Part shown: positions 13,401 to 25,914 of the stretch, piece by piece
How positions within the stretch are numbered: position 1 is the first letter of the stretch
How the letters are laid out: every line of letters starts with the position of its first letter
DNA from: Sindora glabra
Taxonomy: Eukaryota; Streptophyta; Magnoliopsida; Fabales; Fabaceae
Length of the DNA stretch: 64,000 nt
Direction: 5' to 3'
NCBI GenBank assembly: GCA_020226215.1
Contig: CM035229.1
Location: forward strand, 87,437,343 to 87,501,342
Program-made: the position numbers and the translations under genes
Notes under the pieces: generated by a model
Databases searched by the model: none
What the model was told of the DNA's origin: nothing
What the model saw: the letters and a program-made list of their open reading frames with translations, nothing else

Positions 13401-13794
13401 ACAATTAAAAAATTAATGTCGTTATATTTCTTAATAATAAAAATATATTAAAAATAAAATGATAATTATTTTTTAGTTTAAGTTAAAAATTATTTGATAA
13501 AGTAATAAAAGAGAGAAAGAGTTAAATGTAAGGATAATTTTATTCTTTTATTTTAGTATCAACATTTACATTATATGAAAATTTAGGATATTCACCTCTC
13601 CCTTAGGAATATTTTAAGAAAAAGTTGATCTAAAAATTTTCTCAATAATGTGATATTTTCAATTTTTTTCAAGTTTTAAACCAAATATAGAAATTTAATA
13701 TTCTCTTTAAACATTTTTAGAAATATTAAAAATATTTTACAAATCAAACATAATCTAAAATTATGCACTTATTTTATCTTGGGACAATATTTCT

Positions 13795-13836
<42 letters not shown>

Positions 13837-14340
13837 ATAAATGAGTAGCATATTATTTATATTTATAATAAAAATTTTAAAATCAAAATAATAAAATAAA
13901 ATAATTTTTTAAAATATAAAATTAATTTTTTTAAATCTCCATATTTAAAATTAAATAAATAAAATATTTATTTATATTAATATTTTATAACTATATTTTA
14001 TAAAAAAAATTATCAAAATCAACGGATACTTTAATAAGCAATAAAGTATCCTTGTATCAAAAGTGTTTTTTAAATTAATTTTTGAACAAATTGAAAAATG
14101 ATATAAAAACTATGTTAATATAAATTGATTTATAAAATAAATTAATTCTAAATTCTATTGATCTAAAAGGATTAAAATAAGATATAATTATTAAAATTTA
14201 ATTAGTTATATTTTATAACATCAAATTTTTATTTATTATTTTTTTATTGAATTAATGAGTATATGTCAATTATTTATTCATATATAATTATGTTATATGC
14301 TATTAATTAATTAAAATAACAAGGATAAATTTAAAAAAAG
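10479..14340. other. AT-rich intergenic DNA
   Basis: The first 100 or so bases are upstream sequence of the LRR gene. The rest is extremely AT-rich without any coding similarity. Visible structure: a degenerate tandem duplication (about 11300-11460 and 11460-11600, unit about 160 bp, marked by 'catttttaattaattaatttattaataaa') and an (AT)n run at 13797-13834. The stretch 12000-12500 is slightly less AT-rich but shows nothing recognisable. Confidence 0.5.
13797..13834. repeat. (AT)19 microsatellite
   Basis: An uninterrupted run of AT dinucleotides about 38 bp long, read directly from the sequence. It is likely to be polymorphic in length. Confidence 0.9.
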
Positions 14341-14344
14341 AATA

Positions 14345-15533
14345 AGTTATAATTTTTCTTTTTGCTCTAAAAAAGTAACTTATTCATAAAAAAGAAACAA
14401 CTACACATCAAACCTTGCATTATCTAGAAATGAATACATTTAAAGTAGAAAGTACATGAGATAGCATTCTTAAACCATTCATAATAACATGAACTACCTA
14501 CTTGGTCACTTCATGGACAACAGCATTATACTTCATAGGACATTACATCAACATTAAATTATTTGCAACATCAACGAAGTTGTTAACAAACTTAACAACA
14601 GCATAAATCCTCCATGGACGATCTATATCCCTCCAAAAAAAAATCTACATAAGTTTTGAGATTACTTTTTACTTGGATTATACATTCAACAAAATTAAAA
14701 AAGACCATTATAGATCATTAAATAGCCAAAAACTCTACAATTAAAGAAATATGCACACTTAAAAGTAGAATACCAAAATCCCAACACTTAGTCATAATGA
14801 TTTTAAACAATTACTACAGTGTAGCCAAATTCCTACTTTAACGAACATCAATATTTAACTTAATTAATGCTTCCTAACCCTAATCATGCCAAGCTTAATA
14901 GGTTATTTTGTAGATTTTTTTTACAAGGGTTATAATAGTTAGGAGGTTAGATTTGATGCTTCCTAATCTTAATCATGCTAAACTCAAGATGTTATTTGGT
15001 TAAGGTTCTAATTCCCTTTTAGAATTCAAAATAATTTTAATTCTTATTAAAGCAAAAGAAAATGAAGATGAAATCTAATAATGATGAATTCTTGCTTTTA
15101 TTAGATGAAAATTTTAAAAAAAGATTTGTCCTTTTCTTTGATAGATTGAAGAGAGAAAAAAATGGAAGAAGTTAAGAGAATTTTGAGAAACATGATAAGG
15201 GAAGTTGACTTAAATCATAAAAATGAAGAATAGTAATTGAGGTAATTTTGAAAATATCTCTTCAATATTTATCATTCTTATATACTCACTTATAATAACA
15301 TAAAATCTTAAACTTTACTATTTACTTATCCTCACTTATTTCTCACCAAAATCCCATTTCATAACTTACTAAAATATTAAATATCAATTTTTCAATAATT
15401 CATTCACAATAATTCACCAAATTTTTTTTCATATGCATGTGAGTTCTGTTTCAAACAAGAACATATCAATTATTTTAATTATTCTTATATTGAAATAAAA
15501 TTTAAATTATTATATTTTAAAAAGAGTGTAACA
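14345..15533 (-). mobile_element. LTR-retrotransposon LTR fragment inserted in a LINE relic
   Basis: Read on the minus strand, the right boundary at 15533 begins TGTTACACTC, the TG start of an LTR. It abuts the LINE reverse-transcriptase relic exactly where that coding sequence stops. Downstream sequence resembles the 4.37-kb LTR-like insert at 36529-40898: both open TGTTACAC, run through AT-rich DNA, contain a TTTTGGTGAGAAA / TTTTGACAAGAAA-like segment, and then a stretch resembling 'caattactattcttcattttt'. I take them as the same family. The left boundary given here is only where similarity fades. The expected target duplication (GTGCT at 15534-15538) was not found on the left, so the copy is probably truncated. 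Confidence 0.6.
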
Positions 15534-16480
15534 GTGCTGGTTATATCATCCTTCATGATATCATAACACCTTTTATAAAACAAGGCATCATTCTATTTAA
15601 TCTAAGAGCTTTCAAATCTACCATAGTTTTTAAGGTATCTCAAATCTCCTTTTTTAGAAAGAATTTCACTTATTAAATTACTTTCTTCTTTAAAAGTCAA
15701 AAGCTAAATAAGTCTTTTCAAATCCTTCAAGAATGTACCATTAGAATTGGTAAATAGTTTAGCAAAACTTACTATAAAATAGTTGACCAATTTATCATGC
15801 CTTTTAGTCCACCCCCTAAGGGTAAGCAAACAACCGTGATAGGATTTCTCTTCCAACATATAATAGTAGATATTTGATAGAATTTTATATTCCTATCTTT
15901 ATTCTTAACCTAATATTCCCTAAACTTTTGATGTCAATGGTTTACTATCTTGATAATTATTCTTGAATTTGTCATTAAATATTCCATTCTATTAATTTAT
16001 TTTTAGTAGAGAGATCCCTACCCTTTAAATCTTAAAGATCATGATAAAGTTGGTTCAACCTATTTTATAATCACAAATCTTTTTAAACCTGTTTGATCTT
16101 TACTACTAGTTGAAAAGTTATTAAACCATTTACATCTAGTTTCTAGGTATTCTCAATAACATATTTGCATAAATCATCTGCAAGCCAATAGCTAAAAATT
16201 GAAATGGATGCGGTATATAATCATGATCTTGATATACATTCAAAGAAAATTAGAAAATGATCTAGTACAGAGCTCACCAAATGAGACATAGCAACATGAC
16301 AAAAAAGAATCCTCTAAGTTATATTACATATTGTTCTATTCAACCTTTCTCATATAGCTTGGCCACCCAACCTTCCACTATCCTAGGTAAATACACTTCT
16401 ATTGAAGATCCACTTTAATACCACTCATATCTTTAACAAGGATAAGTAACAAGTTATAAACTATTTTATGAAATTATTGA
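15534..16480 (-). pseudogene. Degenerate LINE (non-LTR retrotransposon): endonuclease end to reverse-transcriptase start
   Basis: The minus strand, read in shifting frames, gives segments of plant L1-type LINE ORF2. They appear in the right order. First is the endonuclease end, SHLVSSVLDHFLIFF, matching the H...SDH.P motif. Next comes PHPFQF followed by CKYVIENT*KLDVNGL, the linker that normally reads C..VI..AW....G. Last is the start of the reverse transcriptase, DALFYKRCYDIMKDDITS, which normally follows KAPG.DG. There are many stops and frameshifts, so it is a relic. The coding sequence is cut off at 15533 by the LTR described separately, and I could not find its continuation to the left. 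Positions are approximate at the 16480 end. Confidence 0.75.
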
Positions 16481-16612
16481 AACATAATTTTATTTAGCAA
16501 GTTGCTTCACCAAACACCTTTTAAGATGACTTTTACCATTTACTTATTTCTACAAGAAATATGTGGAAAGAAAAATTAAGGAAAGAAAAGGAATAAAAAA
16601 TAATGATTTCCC

Positions 16613-16965
16613 TTGCTTGGTCATAGGATAGAAAATGGATGGAAAAGAAAATAAAAAAATAAATAATGGAGCCCACTAAAAGGATTTTTTTGGCAATATG
16701 GATGGAAGATGAGTATAAAACTGACTTATTACAATTTAACCCTTAATTTTATTTAATTTAAAAATTAACTTATCAATTTAAAGGTTAAATTCATTCAACT
16801 TAATTTATTTTTCTTTTCATTCACTTTTCTATTTAAACAAGCAAATGAAAATAATTTTTTCTTTTTTTCTTTCCTCTTATTTTCTTTTTATCTAAATAAA
16901 AAAGAGAAAACTCTTTTCTTATTATTTTCTTTCCTTTTTTTTCCTTTGAAACCAAGCAAAGAGTT
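16613..16965. repeat. Fold-back MITE-like element with TTGCTTGGT ends
   Basis: The left end reads TTGCTTGGTCATAGGA and is followed by GGAAAAGAAAATAA. The right end, reverse-complemented, reads TTGCTTGGTTTCAAAGG and is followed by GGAAAGAAAATAA. These form imperfect terminal inverted repeats of about 40 bp around a 350-bp AT-rich core with no coding capacity. I saw no convincing target-site duplication, so the class cannot be assigned and the exact ends are uncertain. Confidence 0.45.
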
Positions 16966-18149
16966 AACTTACAAAAGTTATTAATATGATCAAAAAGTTA
17001 TTAACTATTGTACTAAATACTTTCAAATTCTAAAAGAAATGCAATACTATATGTATATTGACTTTCACATTAACAAATAAAAATTAATAAATATAATTAA
17101 ATTCATGTAACAATGATATTTTAGTAGAAATAAGGGTAGGGACATGACGTTTTAATTAATTGTAATATCCGTTTAAAAAAAATTAAGAAGTCTCTCACAT
17201 TCTTTTATATTTTTAACTTGTACGTTCCTTCTCCAAGATAAATAAATAAAAATAGAAAATAGCAAAAAGGCCAAGTTTTTTATAGCAAGACACAGATTAG
17301 GATAGGAGTTTACATTTTGATAGTACTAGGTGTGTTTGATTTGTTTACTAAATAGCTTAATTATTCATTAATTTTTCAATTGATTTGATTATGTTAATAA
17401 GTTATTTTAGATATTTAACGCACAAATTGTTTACTTAGCTCAATTGTTCCTAGTTTAGCTAATTTGAAAAAAGTTTAAATACTTAATCTTTTTAAATAGT
17501 TGATTTATTCAAAGTGTGCAAAATAAAAAAAAAGATTTAAATATGATCTAATGCAAGATTTTATTTTACGTAAATAATTAATAAGTTAATTGATAATTGA
17601 TAATTTAGTTAATAACTTACAATTGATAAGTTAACTAATTATTTAAAAAATATTTCATAAAATTAACTAATGAATTAGTTAAAATTTTAAAATAATACAA
17701 AAATATATATTAATAGAAATAGATATATAAATTAAAATAATTTACATTTATGTAAAGATCAAATTATATTAATATAATTAAAATATTCAAAATAAAAATT
17801 ATAATATGTAATATTTAATTAATTATATTTCATAAACTTATATATTTATTCACATATGTATTTTTATTTTTATATATTTATATTTTAAAATCAGAATATA
17901 ATACGTATTAAAATTCAATTTGTTGTATTTTATAATTTTACATCATAAAGGATATAGGATGTAAATTAATTAAAAAAATAAGGATAGATTTAAATAAAAT
18001 TTGAAAAGGTAGTAGCTTAGAAGCTACAAATTACTCAATATAATTTATTAAATTAGAATTTTTTTAATAAGTTAGTACATGAAACATCTCTAAAAATAAA
18101 TTAATTAATTTATTGTATGAAATAGAGCTTAAATTAGTTTTATATTGTC
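16966..18149. other. AT-rich intergenic DNA
   Basis: No gene seen. A 'ggtgtgtttgatttgtttac' segment near 17330 resembles the ends of common plant MITEs, but no partner end was found. The rest is AT-rich and unstructured to my eye. Confidence 0.4.
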
Positions 18150-18525
18150 ATTTATCCTTGTATTGCTATATCATTAAAACATTGTTATAAGCTTCTCACT
18201 ACTAGTAAAAACTCTTAATTATTATTATTTTTAATAATTTATTATTTTCATATTTACTGATAATAAAAAATATTTTATACTAATAACATATCAAATTTAA
18301 ATTCAATAAATTAACTTATTTGACATAATAGAATTTATATTAATTTCATACTATCACTCATTTTTGTATTGCTATAACATTAAAAAATTGTTATAAGTCA
18401 CTCACTATTAGTAAAAATTCTTAATTATTATTATTATTTAATAATTTATAATTTTCATATTTATTGATAGTATAAAATATTTTATACTAATAATATATCA
18501 AATTTAAATTCAATAAAATAAACAT
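18150..18525. repeat. Tandem duplication, unit about 205 bp
   Basis: Two adjacent diverged copies start near 18158 and 18365. Both contain TTGTATTGCTATA followed by CATTAAAA, ATTGTTATAAG, CTCACTA, TAGTAAAAA and TCTTAATTATTATTA, and both end with ATATCAAATTTAAATTCAATAAA. No coding sequence is visible. Confidence 0.7.
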
Positions 18526-18860
18526 GGTTATCCCTCGGGTTATATTATTATTTTCACGTCTGCCGTTACCGGCGGTGAAATAAGAATGAGCAAATTTTTT
18601 TAGTAAATTCTAGTAGGGCCATGATATTTTGAGTTTAGAGTTTGGGTAAATTAGTTGATATTTTAGGTGTAGGGTTTAAATGTTTAGAATTGCTCCGTAT
18701 GGCATCAACCCACAACATTCGGATTAATTGTATTACTTAGCTTGTAGGCGAAATCAAACGTGATTTCCTTACATGTTCTTCCGTATCTAGAGAGCTACAA
18801 GAATACTTCAGATAATTAATCTCCACATACAATAAGTAAAGAATTTTTTGAACAAGAGAT

Positions 18861-18909
18861 AACAAGTAAGACAGCATAACAAGTAAGACAGCATAACAAG
18901 TAAGACAGC
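18861..18909. repeat. 17-bp minisatellite, almost three copies
   Basis: The unit AACAAGTAAGACAGCAT is repeated head to tail: 18861-18877, 18878-18894 and a partial third copy at 18895-18909. The copies are identical, unlike most repeats in this window, which suggests a recent expansion. Confidence 0.9.
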
Positions 18910-19660
18910 TCTCTGTGGCATGTTAATATGTGCCCCAATACCTAGCTTAGAGTATGCGAAAGAAAACACCAACTCAAAATATCCTCATCCTTAACTTAGC
19001 ATGAATGGATTTTAATATGTTGTCAACACACGAGCATTTTAAATTAAAAATTAAGTGTCACAAAATAAATTTTTGAGCAAAATTAAAATCTCATTTCTCG
19101 TGTAGTCATAAAAAATTTGGCATTCTTACTTAACACGCTTGCTTTATATGCACATAATTGTTTTATAAATTTTTTATAACCTAAATTTCTCAGAAAAATT
19201 TCACCGTTGAATTTAAATTATTTATCATGAACGTCTTCCTTAAAAAAATGAGGGAGCATGAGCGTTGAATTAACTGGTCCAGTAAGTAATGATTACGATG
19301 TGAAAGCAAGGGCACGCCATTTCGACTTGTAATGGATAGCGGCTTGCTTTGAAGTCATGCCTAATCATAAACTTAAAGCCAAGCATTTTCAACCACGACT
19401 TTGAGTACATTCTATAATGTATGCGCATCGATTAGGTATTCATCCATCTCTATTGCAGACCAATGATGAGTCTTCTTGACTCAGCAATACCGCAATTTTC
19501 TGCTACTGTTAAGCTAAAATTACTTGGCCTAACTTCAATGGTTCTTTCTTCCTCATCCATTCCTTTGTCCACTTTAACTTTCCCTCCGAGCAAAGGTCGT
19601 CCTTCCATGCAGTAATGCTAATAGTTATAACCATGCACTTTAACTTCAATGAGTTACTTG
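18910..19660. other. Intergenic DNA, no gene recognised
   Basis: Base composition is closer to coding DNA than the surroundings, and it leads into a LINE relic on the same strand. It may therefore be further decayed LINE sequence, but I could not align any protein segment. Confidence 0.35.
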
Positions 19661-19663
19661 CTA

Positions 19664-20600
19664 ATTGCTACTCAGCCAAATGAGCCCAATATTATAATCA
19701 ATGTCTTTTGGCTAAAGAATCAATTTTGCATTTACTAAGGGATTGTAAATTTGTTGTTGTGATTTGGAAGAAGTTGGTTCCAACCAATGCTTATTCTGAT
19801 TTTTACAGTTAGAGATCTAAGGGATTGGTTTATCCTTAATGTGCATTTTCATGTTGATATAGTTATTAGTGTCAATTGGCTTGAACTTAGGGCAATCGGT
19901 TGTTAGCACCTATAAAAGTTGCACAATTTAGAAAAATATGACTAATTATTTAATCAACCTTCTATGCCTTAATATTAATATTAAATTATGCTGTAAATTT
20001 AAGTAAAGCAGCTAAGTATAATCATATTATAAATAAGAAAATTGTAAGGAAAGTTAAGTTTTTTGGTTGTCTTCTTGTGATAAAGGGGTGAAAAAATAAT
20101 ATTTATGGAATGACCAAATCATCTATTGGCCAATTTGGTTGTGGGGGATTGATAAAAGATGACTATGGTAAGTAAATTTATGGTTTTGCTAACCTTTAGG
20201 TTTATGCCTATCTTCACTGCAGAGTTTTGGGGATTAGTAATGAACTTCAAGAAGTTTGAAAGTTAGGGTTCAAAAAAGTATAAATTGAATGTGATTTTAA
20301 GGTTTTATTTCAATGCATTTCTTAACTTGGAAATAAGGATAATTATCTTATTTAAATCATTCATAATCTTCCTAGTTTGGAATTGGAAGTAGACCTTATG
20401 CACATATTTCGAAAATGTAATTGTTGTATAAATTAGATGGCAAATTATAGCATTAACTTAAGAGTTAGGATCGCATACCATCAATGTCCCCCTCCTCATA
20501 GTTTGACATATATACTTCTTCCTGATGTTTTGAAATTATTGCTCTTTCTTAGTTGCTAAGTTTACTTTTTGGGCTTTGGCCCGTTGTATAAAAAATTAGA
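19664..20600 (+). pseudogene. Degenerate LINE 3' part: zf-RVT and RNase H regions
   Basis: The plus strand shows the C-terminal part of a plant LINE ORF2 in order. The zinc-knuckle zf-RVT region appears as KESILHLLRDCKFVVVIWKK at about 19720-19790. The RNase H region appears as GQFGCGGLIKDDYGK followed by IYGFAN at about 20120-20200, then PIFTAEFWGLVMNFKK, the conserved E motif, at about 20208-20255, then IECDFKV at about 20285. A tail near 20490-20560 resembles the usual LINE C-terminus. Stops and frameshifts are frequent. It is on the opposite strand from the LINE relic at 15.5-16.5 kb, so they are separate insertions. Confidence 0.75.
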
Positions 20601-23569
20601 AAACAAGGGTACGTACGGATAAACTTAAGGTACCCGCTTTGGATTGCATCAGCAGTTGTCCAATTGAATTGGTAAGGGCTATTTTTAAAAGAGGGCCCAG
20701 CATAAAAGTTGGCTTCCCCAACCCAACTACGGATATGGACATACAAATGTTTTTTCATTTTAACATTTTGCAACAGATTGCTCACTTCCTTGAATGCATG
20801 TTTGATCTGATTTAACCTTTTAACTAGTTTTTAAGCCCATGCTTTGCACGAGTCAGTATTTGACAAAATTTTTTTTATAAATATAATAATTTATTCATAT
20901 ATTAAATATATTATTTAATATATAAAAATAAAATTTAAAAAATAAATAATATTTTTTATTATTTTAAATTTTATTATAAATAACTTAATTATATAAATAT
21001 ATAATAAAAAAGATAAAAAAGAAATAAGAATGAGAAAGAGAATAAAAATAACAAATATTTTCATAATTTTATGAAGAATTAAATATTTAATAATATATAA
21101 TAATATTTTTAATAAAAAGTATAATTCTTATTTGAAAATATAATTTTTATATCCAGTAAATATTTTTAACTGAATATCAACTAAGTTCTTTGAACATTGT
21201 TTTAATAATTCTTATTACAAAAGAAATAATAAATTGTTGACATTACTCTATTTTTACATAATTTTTTAAAAATATTTTGTAATAAAAATAAAATATATCT
21301 TGTTATATTTATACTATTTAGCAATTTTAATATTTAAATTATAAATAATATGATTGAATATAAAAAAAGATAAAATAAAACAAATTTAAAAAATAGAAAT
21401 AATTTATGTGCAATAAAAAAATAACAATTTAAAATGAAATATAGAGTAAATTAATTCAATTATAAAAAATGAATGACATATAAAAAATTTTATAATAAAA
21501 AGAAAGTAAAGCATTATATCTATATTATTCAATTCAATATATTATATTTGAACTTCAAATTGTAAGAGTGAATATGAAAAAAGAAGAAATATATATAATA
21601 GAATAGATGAAATGAGAAAAAAAATAGTGTGTAGAGTAAAATTTTTTGATAAAATATTAATTAATGTATTTCTAAATTAGAATATGATACAAAAATTATT
21701 TAAATTATTTTATTCTAAAAATATATTCTATTGAATCTTTAGTATTTAATAATATTTAAATTATATATAATAATATAAATAAAAATAAAAAACCCTAGAC
21801 AATGTTGATAGGGAAATTTTTTTTCATAACCCAATATGCATCCCAACAAAAAATGGCCAAAAAACCTTTCATTTTTAATATAGTATAAATATAGATTATG
21901 TTGCAAAAAAAATTTTAACTTTTTATTTTCTGCCAAAATTTTTAATTATATTTATTTTTTATTAACATAACATCTTCGTACTTATAAATAATATAAATAA
22001 TTTTCAACTCATGATGATAAATATTTATTTTTTGACTCATCCAATTTATATATTTTATATTAAATTTCAAACTTATTTAAAATAATTATGTAATAAAAAT
22101 ATTTATAAATAATATTTAAAACAGCTTTCATATAAAGTAAATATTATTAGATATTATTCTATCATTAAAAAAATTTTGCACAAATTATTTCAAGTTAAAC
22201 ATATTCTATAATACAATAGATAAAAGAAAGAGAAACAATGTTCAAATTATAAAATATAAGTAAAATTTTATTGATATATATTTAATTTGAAATATGAAAT
22301 TTAAAATTTAATATGAAGAAAATATTGATAAGATTTAAATAAATAAAACTTATTTTTAAATGATTTTATTAAAAATAGGATATGTAAATAATGGATTTAG
22401 ATAATATTTTTTATAACCTTAACTTATTTAAAATATTTTACAATAAAAAATTAAATATATCATATTTTATTTATACTGTTTAGCAATGTTAATATATAAA
22501 TCGTAAATAATATGAGTGAATATAAAAAAAGTAAAAATGTGTAAAAAAAATAAATTAAAATAAGAGAAGTGATATATGAATTGTAAAGTAAAAAAAGTTA
22601 AAAATAAAAATGCAATATATAAAATGAAAGAAATAATACATAAAATATAAAGCATTTTCAAATCCTTCCAATTAACATGTATTAATTAAAAATTGATATT
22701 CAAATATTTCTATTAAAAATATAATATACAATTAATTAATTCGATTAATAATTTTTGAAGTAACATTTTAACCTGTTCAAAATATTTATAAAATTTAAAA
22801 ATAAAATATATAATATTATATTTATACTACTTAATGATATTAATGTCTTAATTATAAGTAATACAAAATAGGCATAGAAAGTGCAAAAAAATATAAATAG
22901 AGCAAATAAAAAGGAAAAAAATAATGTTTGAGTTAATAAATGATAAGATCTAAAAATAAAATATATATTAAAATAAATTAATTTACTTAAATAAAATTTT
23001 ATCATATTTAAAATATATTTACTATAAAAAATTATACTGTGATAAAATTTTATAAAATCTTAATTAATATATATTTAATTTGATGTATAATACCTAAAAT
23101 TTAATATCAAAAAAATATTAACAAAATTTAAATAAATCAATTTGATCTCAGTATTCAGGTATTATATTTAAAAGTTAAGATTAAACTATAATGAATTTAT
23201 AGCTGTAAATAAATGAGATTTGAGTTATAGATAATATAAATAAAAAGAAAAAAAAGTATGAAAAATAGTACATGAAGTACAAAATATAGGCAAAATTTTA
23301 GTTGATATACATTTAAATTGATACATAATACCTAAAACTTGACATTAATAAATTGTTAAAAAATTTAAATAAATAAATTTGATTTTAATTTTCAAGTACC
23401 TGTATTTAAAAATATAATATTTATATACTAAAATTTAAATTTATTTAAAATATTTATAAAAATTTAAAAATAAAATATATAATATAAAGAGTTAATAATA
23501 AAATATATAATACAATAAATTAACTTATTAAATAAAAAATTTAAATTATTAATTATTTAAAATATTTTA
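20601..23569. other. Extremely AT-rich intergenic DNA
   Basis: Nearly 3 kb of A/T-dominated sequence with no recognisable gene. Short reading frames on the minus strand (for example 22467-22661 and 22745-23005) are Phe/Ile/Tyr-rich, as expected from AT-rich noncoding DNA. A 50-bp motif near 21797-21850 ('caatgttgatagggaaa...cataaccc') is a diverged relative of the GTTGGGTGGGAAA motif at 24530 and 25392. Confidence 0.5.
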
Positions 23570-25435
23570 TCACAAAAAATTATAATATATTAAACTTAAA
23601 GATTTTGTATCAATAAAGATCAATAGTAAAGATATAGATTATTATTATACTATATTATATTATATAAAAATAAAAAATAATAACATATAAAATATAAAAA
23701 ATTAACTTATTAATTTTTTTTAAATTAATTGTTATTTAAAAAATTTTATAATAAAAATTATATTATATTAAATTTAAAGGTTTTTTAATTGTATAGATAT
23801 AGATTATTATTAAATTAAATAATTAATAAAATTTAAAATAATGTATTATTTGAATATTTTAATATAAAAATTATATCATATTAAACTTAAAGATTCTGTA
23901 ATAATAAAGATCAATAGTAAAAATATAGATTATTATAATTAAAAATATAGATTACTATTATAATTATATGTTATATTGTTTTTATTATATTATATTATAA
24001 ATAATAGACTATAATAAAATATATACTATAACAAATTAACATATTAAATAAAAAATTTAAGTTATTTATTATTTAAATTTTTTCCAAAAAATTATATTAT
24101 ATTAAATTTAAAGATTTTGTAATATTAATGATATAGATTATTATTATATTATTATATTATCATTTTTTTAATATTATTGTTACTATATTATATTACTATT
24201 ATCAATAATAAAGATGTAATAGATTATTATTATATTATTTTTATTATCATATTATATTAATAAAAAATGAATAATAATAAACTATATAATATAATAAATT
24301 AACTTATTAAATAAAATTTTTAAATTATTTATTATTTGAAATATTTTATCGTAAAAAATATATTATATTAAATGTGAAGATTATGTAATAATAAAGATGT
24401 AGATTATTGTCATTATATTATGATATTATTATTTTATAATATCATGTTATTATATTATGTTCTTATTATATTATTATTATGTTATTATTGTTATATCTAA
24501 AAAGTGAAAAAAGAAAAAAAGGTGATAATGTTGGGTGGGAAAATTTTTTCTCCTAACTCAACACATGTCCTAAATTAATTTAAAATATTTTATCATAAAA
24601 AATTATATTATATTAAACTTAAAGATTATATAACAGTAAAGATCAATAGTAAAGATATAAATTATTATATTATATTATATGAAGAATAAACAATAATAAA
24701 ATATATAATATAACAAATTAACTTATTAAGTAAAAATTTTAAATTATTTTTTATTTAAAATATTTTATCATAAAAATTATATTATATTAAATTTAAAAAT
24801 TCTGTAATTGTAAAGATATAGATTATTATTATTAAATTAACTATTAGATAAAAATTTTAAAATTATTTATTATTTAAAATGTTTTATCATAAAAATTTTA
24901 TTATATTAAATTTAAAGATTCTGTAACAATAAAGATCAATAGTAAAAATATAGATTATTATTATTTTTATTATATTATATTATATTATAAACAATAAATA
25001 ATAAAATATATAATATAACAAATTAACTTATTAAATAAAAAATTTAAATTATTTATTATCTAAACTATTTTATCATAAAAATTATATTATATTAAATTTA
25101 AAAAAATTTATAATAGTAAAGATATAGATTATTATTATAATATTTTTATTATTATATCATATTAATAAACAATATGTAATAAAATATATAATATAATAAA
25201 TTAACTTATTAGATAAAAGTTTTAAATTATTTATTATTTGAAATATTTTATCATAAAAATTATATTATATTAAATTTAAATATTTTGTATTAGTAAAAAT
25301 ATAAATTATTATTATATTATTTATTTTATAATATCATTATTGTACTATATTACTATTATATCTAAAAAAATAAAAATAGACAAAAAGAACAATGTTGGGT
25401 GGGAAAAAAAATTTTCCCAACCTAACACGTGTTCA
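23570..25435. repeat. AT-rich higher-order tandem repeat, two long units
   Basis: A basic unit of about 115-260 bp recurs at least ten times. It is marked by AAATTATATTATATTAAA, then TTTAAAGATT, then GTAAAGATATAGATTATTATTA, then AACAAATTAACTTATTAAATA. Copies of the first mark fall near 23570, 23747, 23867, 24089, 24352, 24594, 24769, 24885, 25073 and 25252. The basic units group into two long units, 23570-24575 and 24590-25435. Each long unit has the same order of basic-unit variants and each ends with a GTTGGGTGGGAAAA...CCTAAC palindrome (24529-24575 and 25391-25435). No coding sequence is visible. Confidence 0.7.
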
Positions 25436-25488
25436 AAATAAAAAGCACCCCTCCCATAAAAAAACTCTCAATTAGTAGTATGATAAAG

Positions 25489-25914
25489 GAGTCGTTTGTT
25501 TTATATAGGAAATAACTTTTCGCAAGAAATTGAAGTTTCAAAAAATAATTTTCTATATGAACTTTTTAAAAAATATTCAAAATTATTTGTTTGACACATA
25601 AAAAATAATAATTTCTAGAAAGTAATTTTCTATATTTTATTTGATTTAACTTTGAATATCTTAGAAAGTATTAATAAAATGATTATTATATTCTCAATAT
25701 TATTATAATATAAATTAATAAATTTTAGTTATCATTAATTAAATTTAATAAAAATAATTTTATCATTATAATCATAATAACACATAAAATTAAACTTACT
25801 TAAGGAAAGATGAGTAAGTAATTTTTCATATTTTGTGAGAAGTAAGACTTTTTAAAAAGTTCTATTTCTTCTAATTTATAAGATAATACTATTGATACAA
25901 ATCAAATGACCTCA
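25489..25914. repeat. Possible MITE with short imperfect inverted ends
   Basis: The left end GTCGTTTGTTTTATAT and the reverse complement of the right end GTCATTTGATTTGTAT match at 13 of 16 positions. The 425-bp interior is noncoding and contains smaller fold-back segments built from AATTTTCTA / TAGAAA-type words. I found no clear target duplication, so this is tentative. Confidence 0.35.

Noticed and set aside
20549..20785. 78-codon minus-strand frame considered as a gene fragment
   Set aside because: It overlaps the 3' end of a plus-strand LINE relic and shows no clear family resemblance.
23570..25435. CRISPR-like array
   Set aside because: Units are long, diverged and AT-rich with no regular spacer pattern, and the DNA is plant nuclear.
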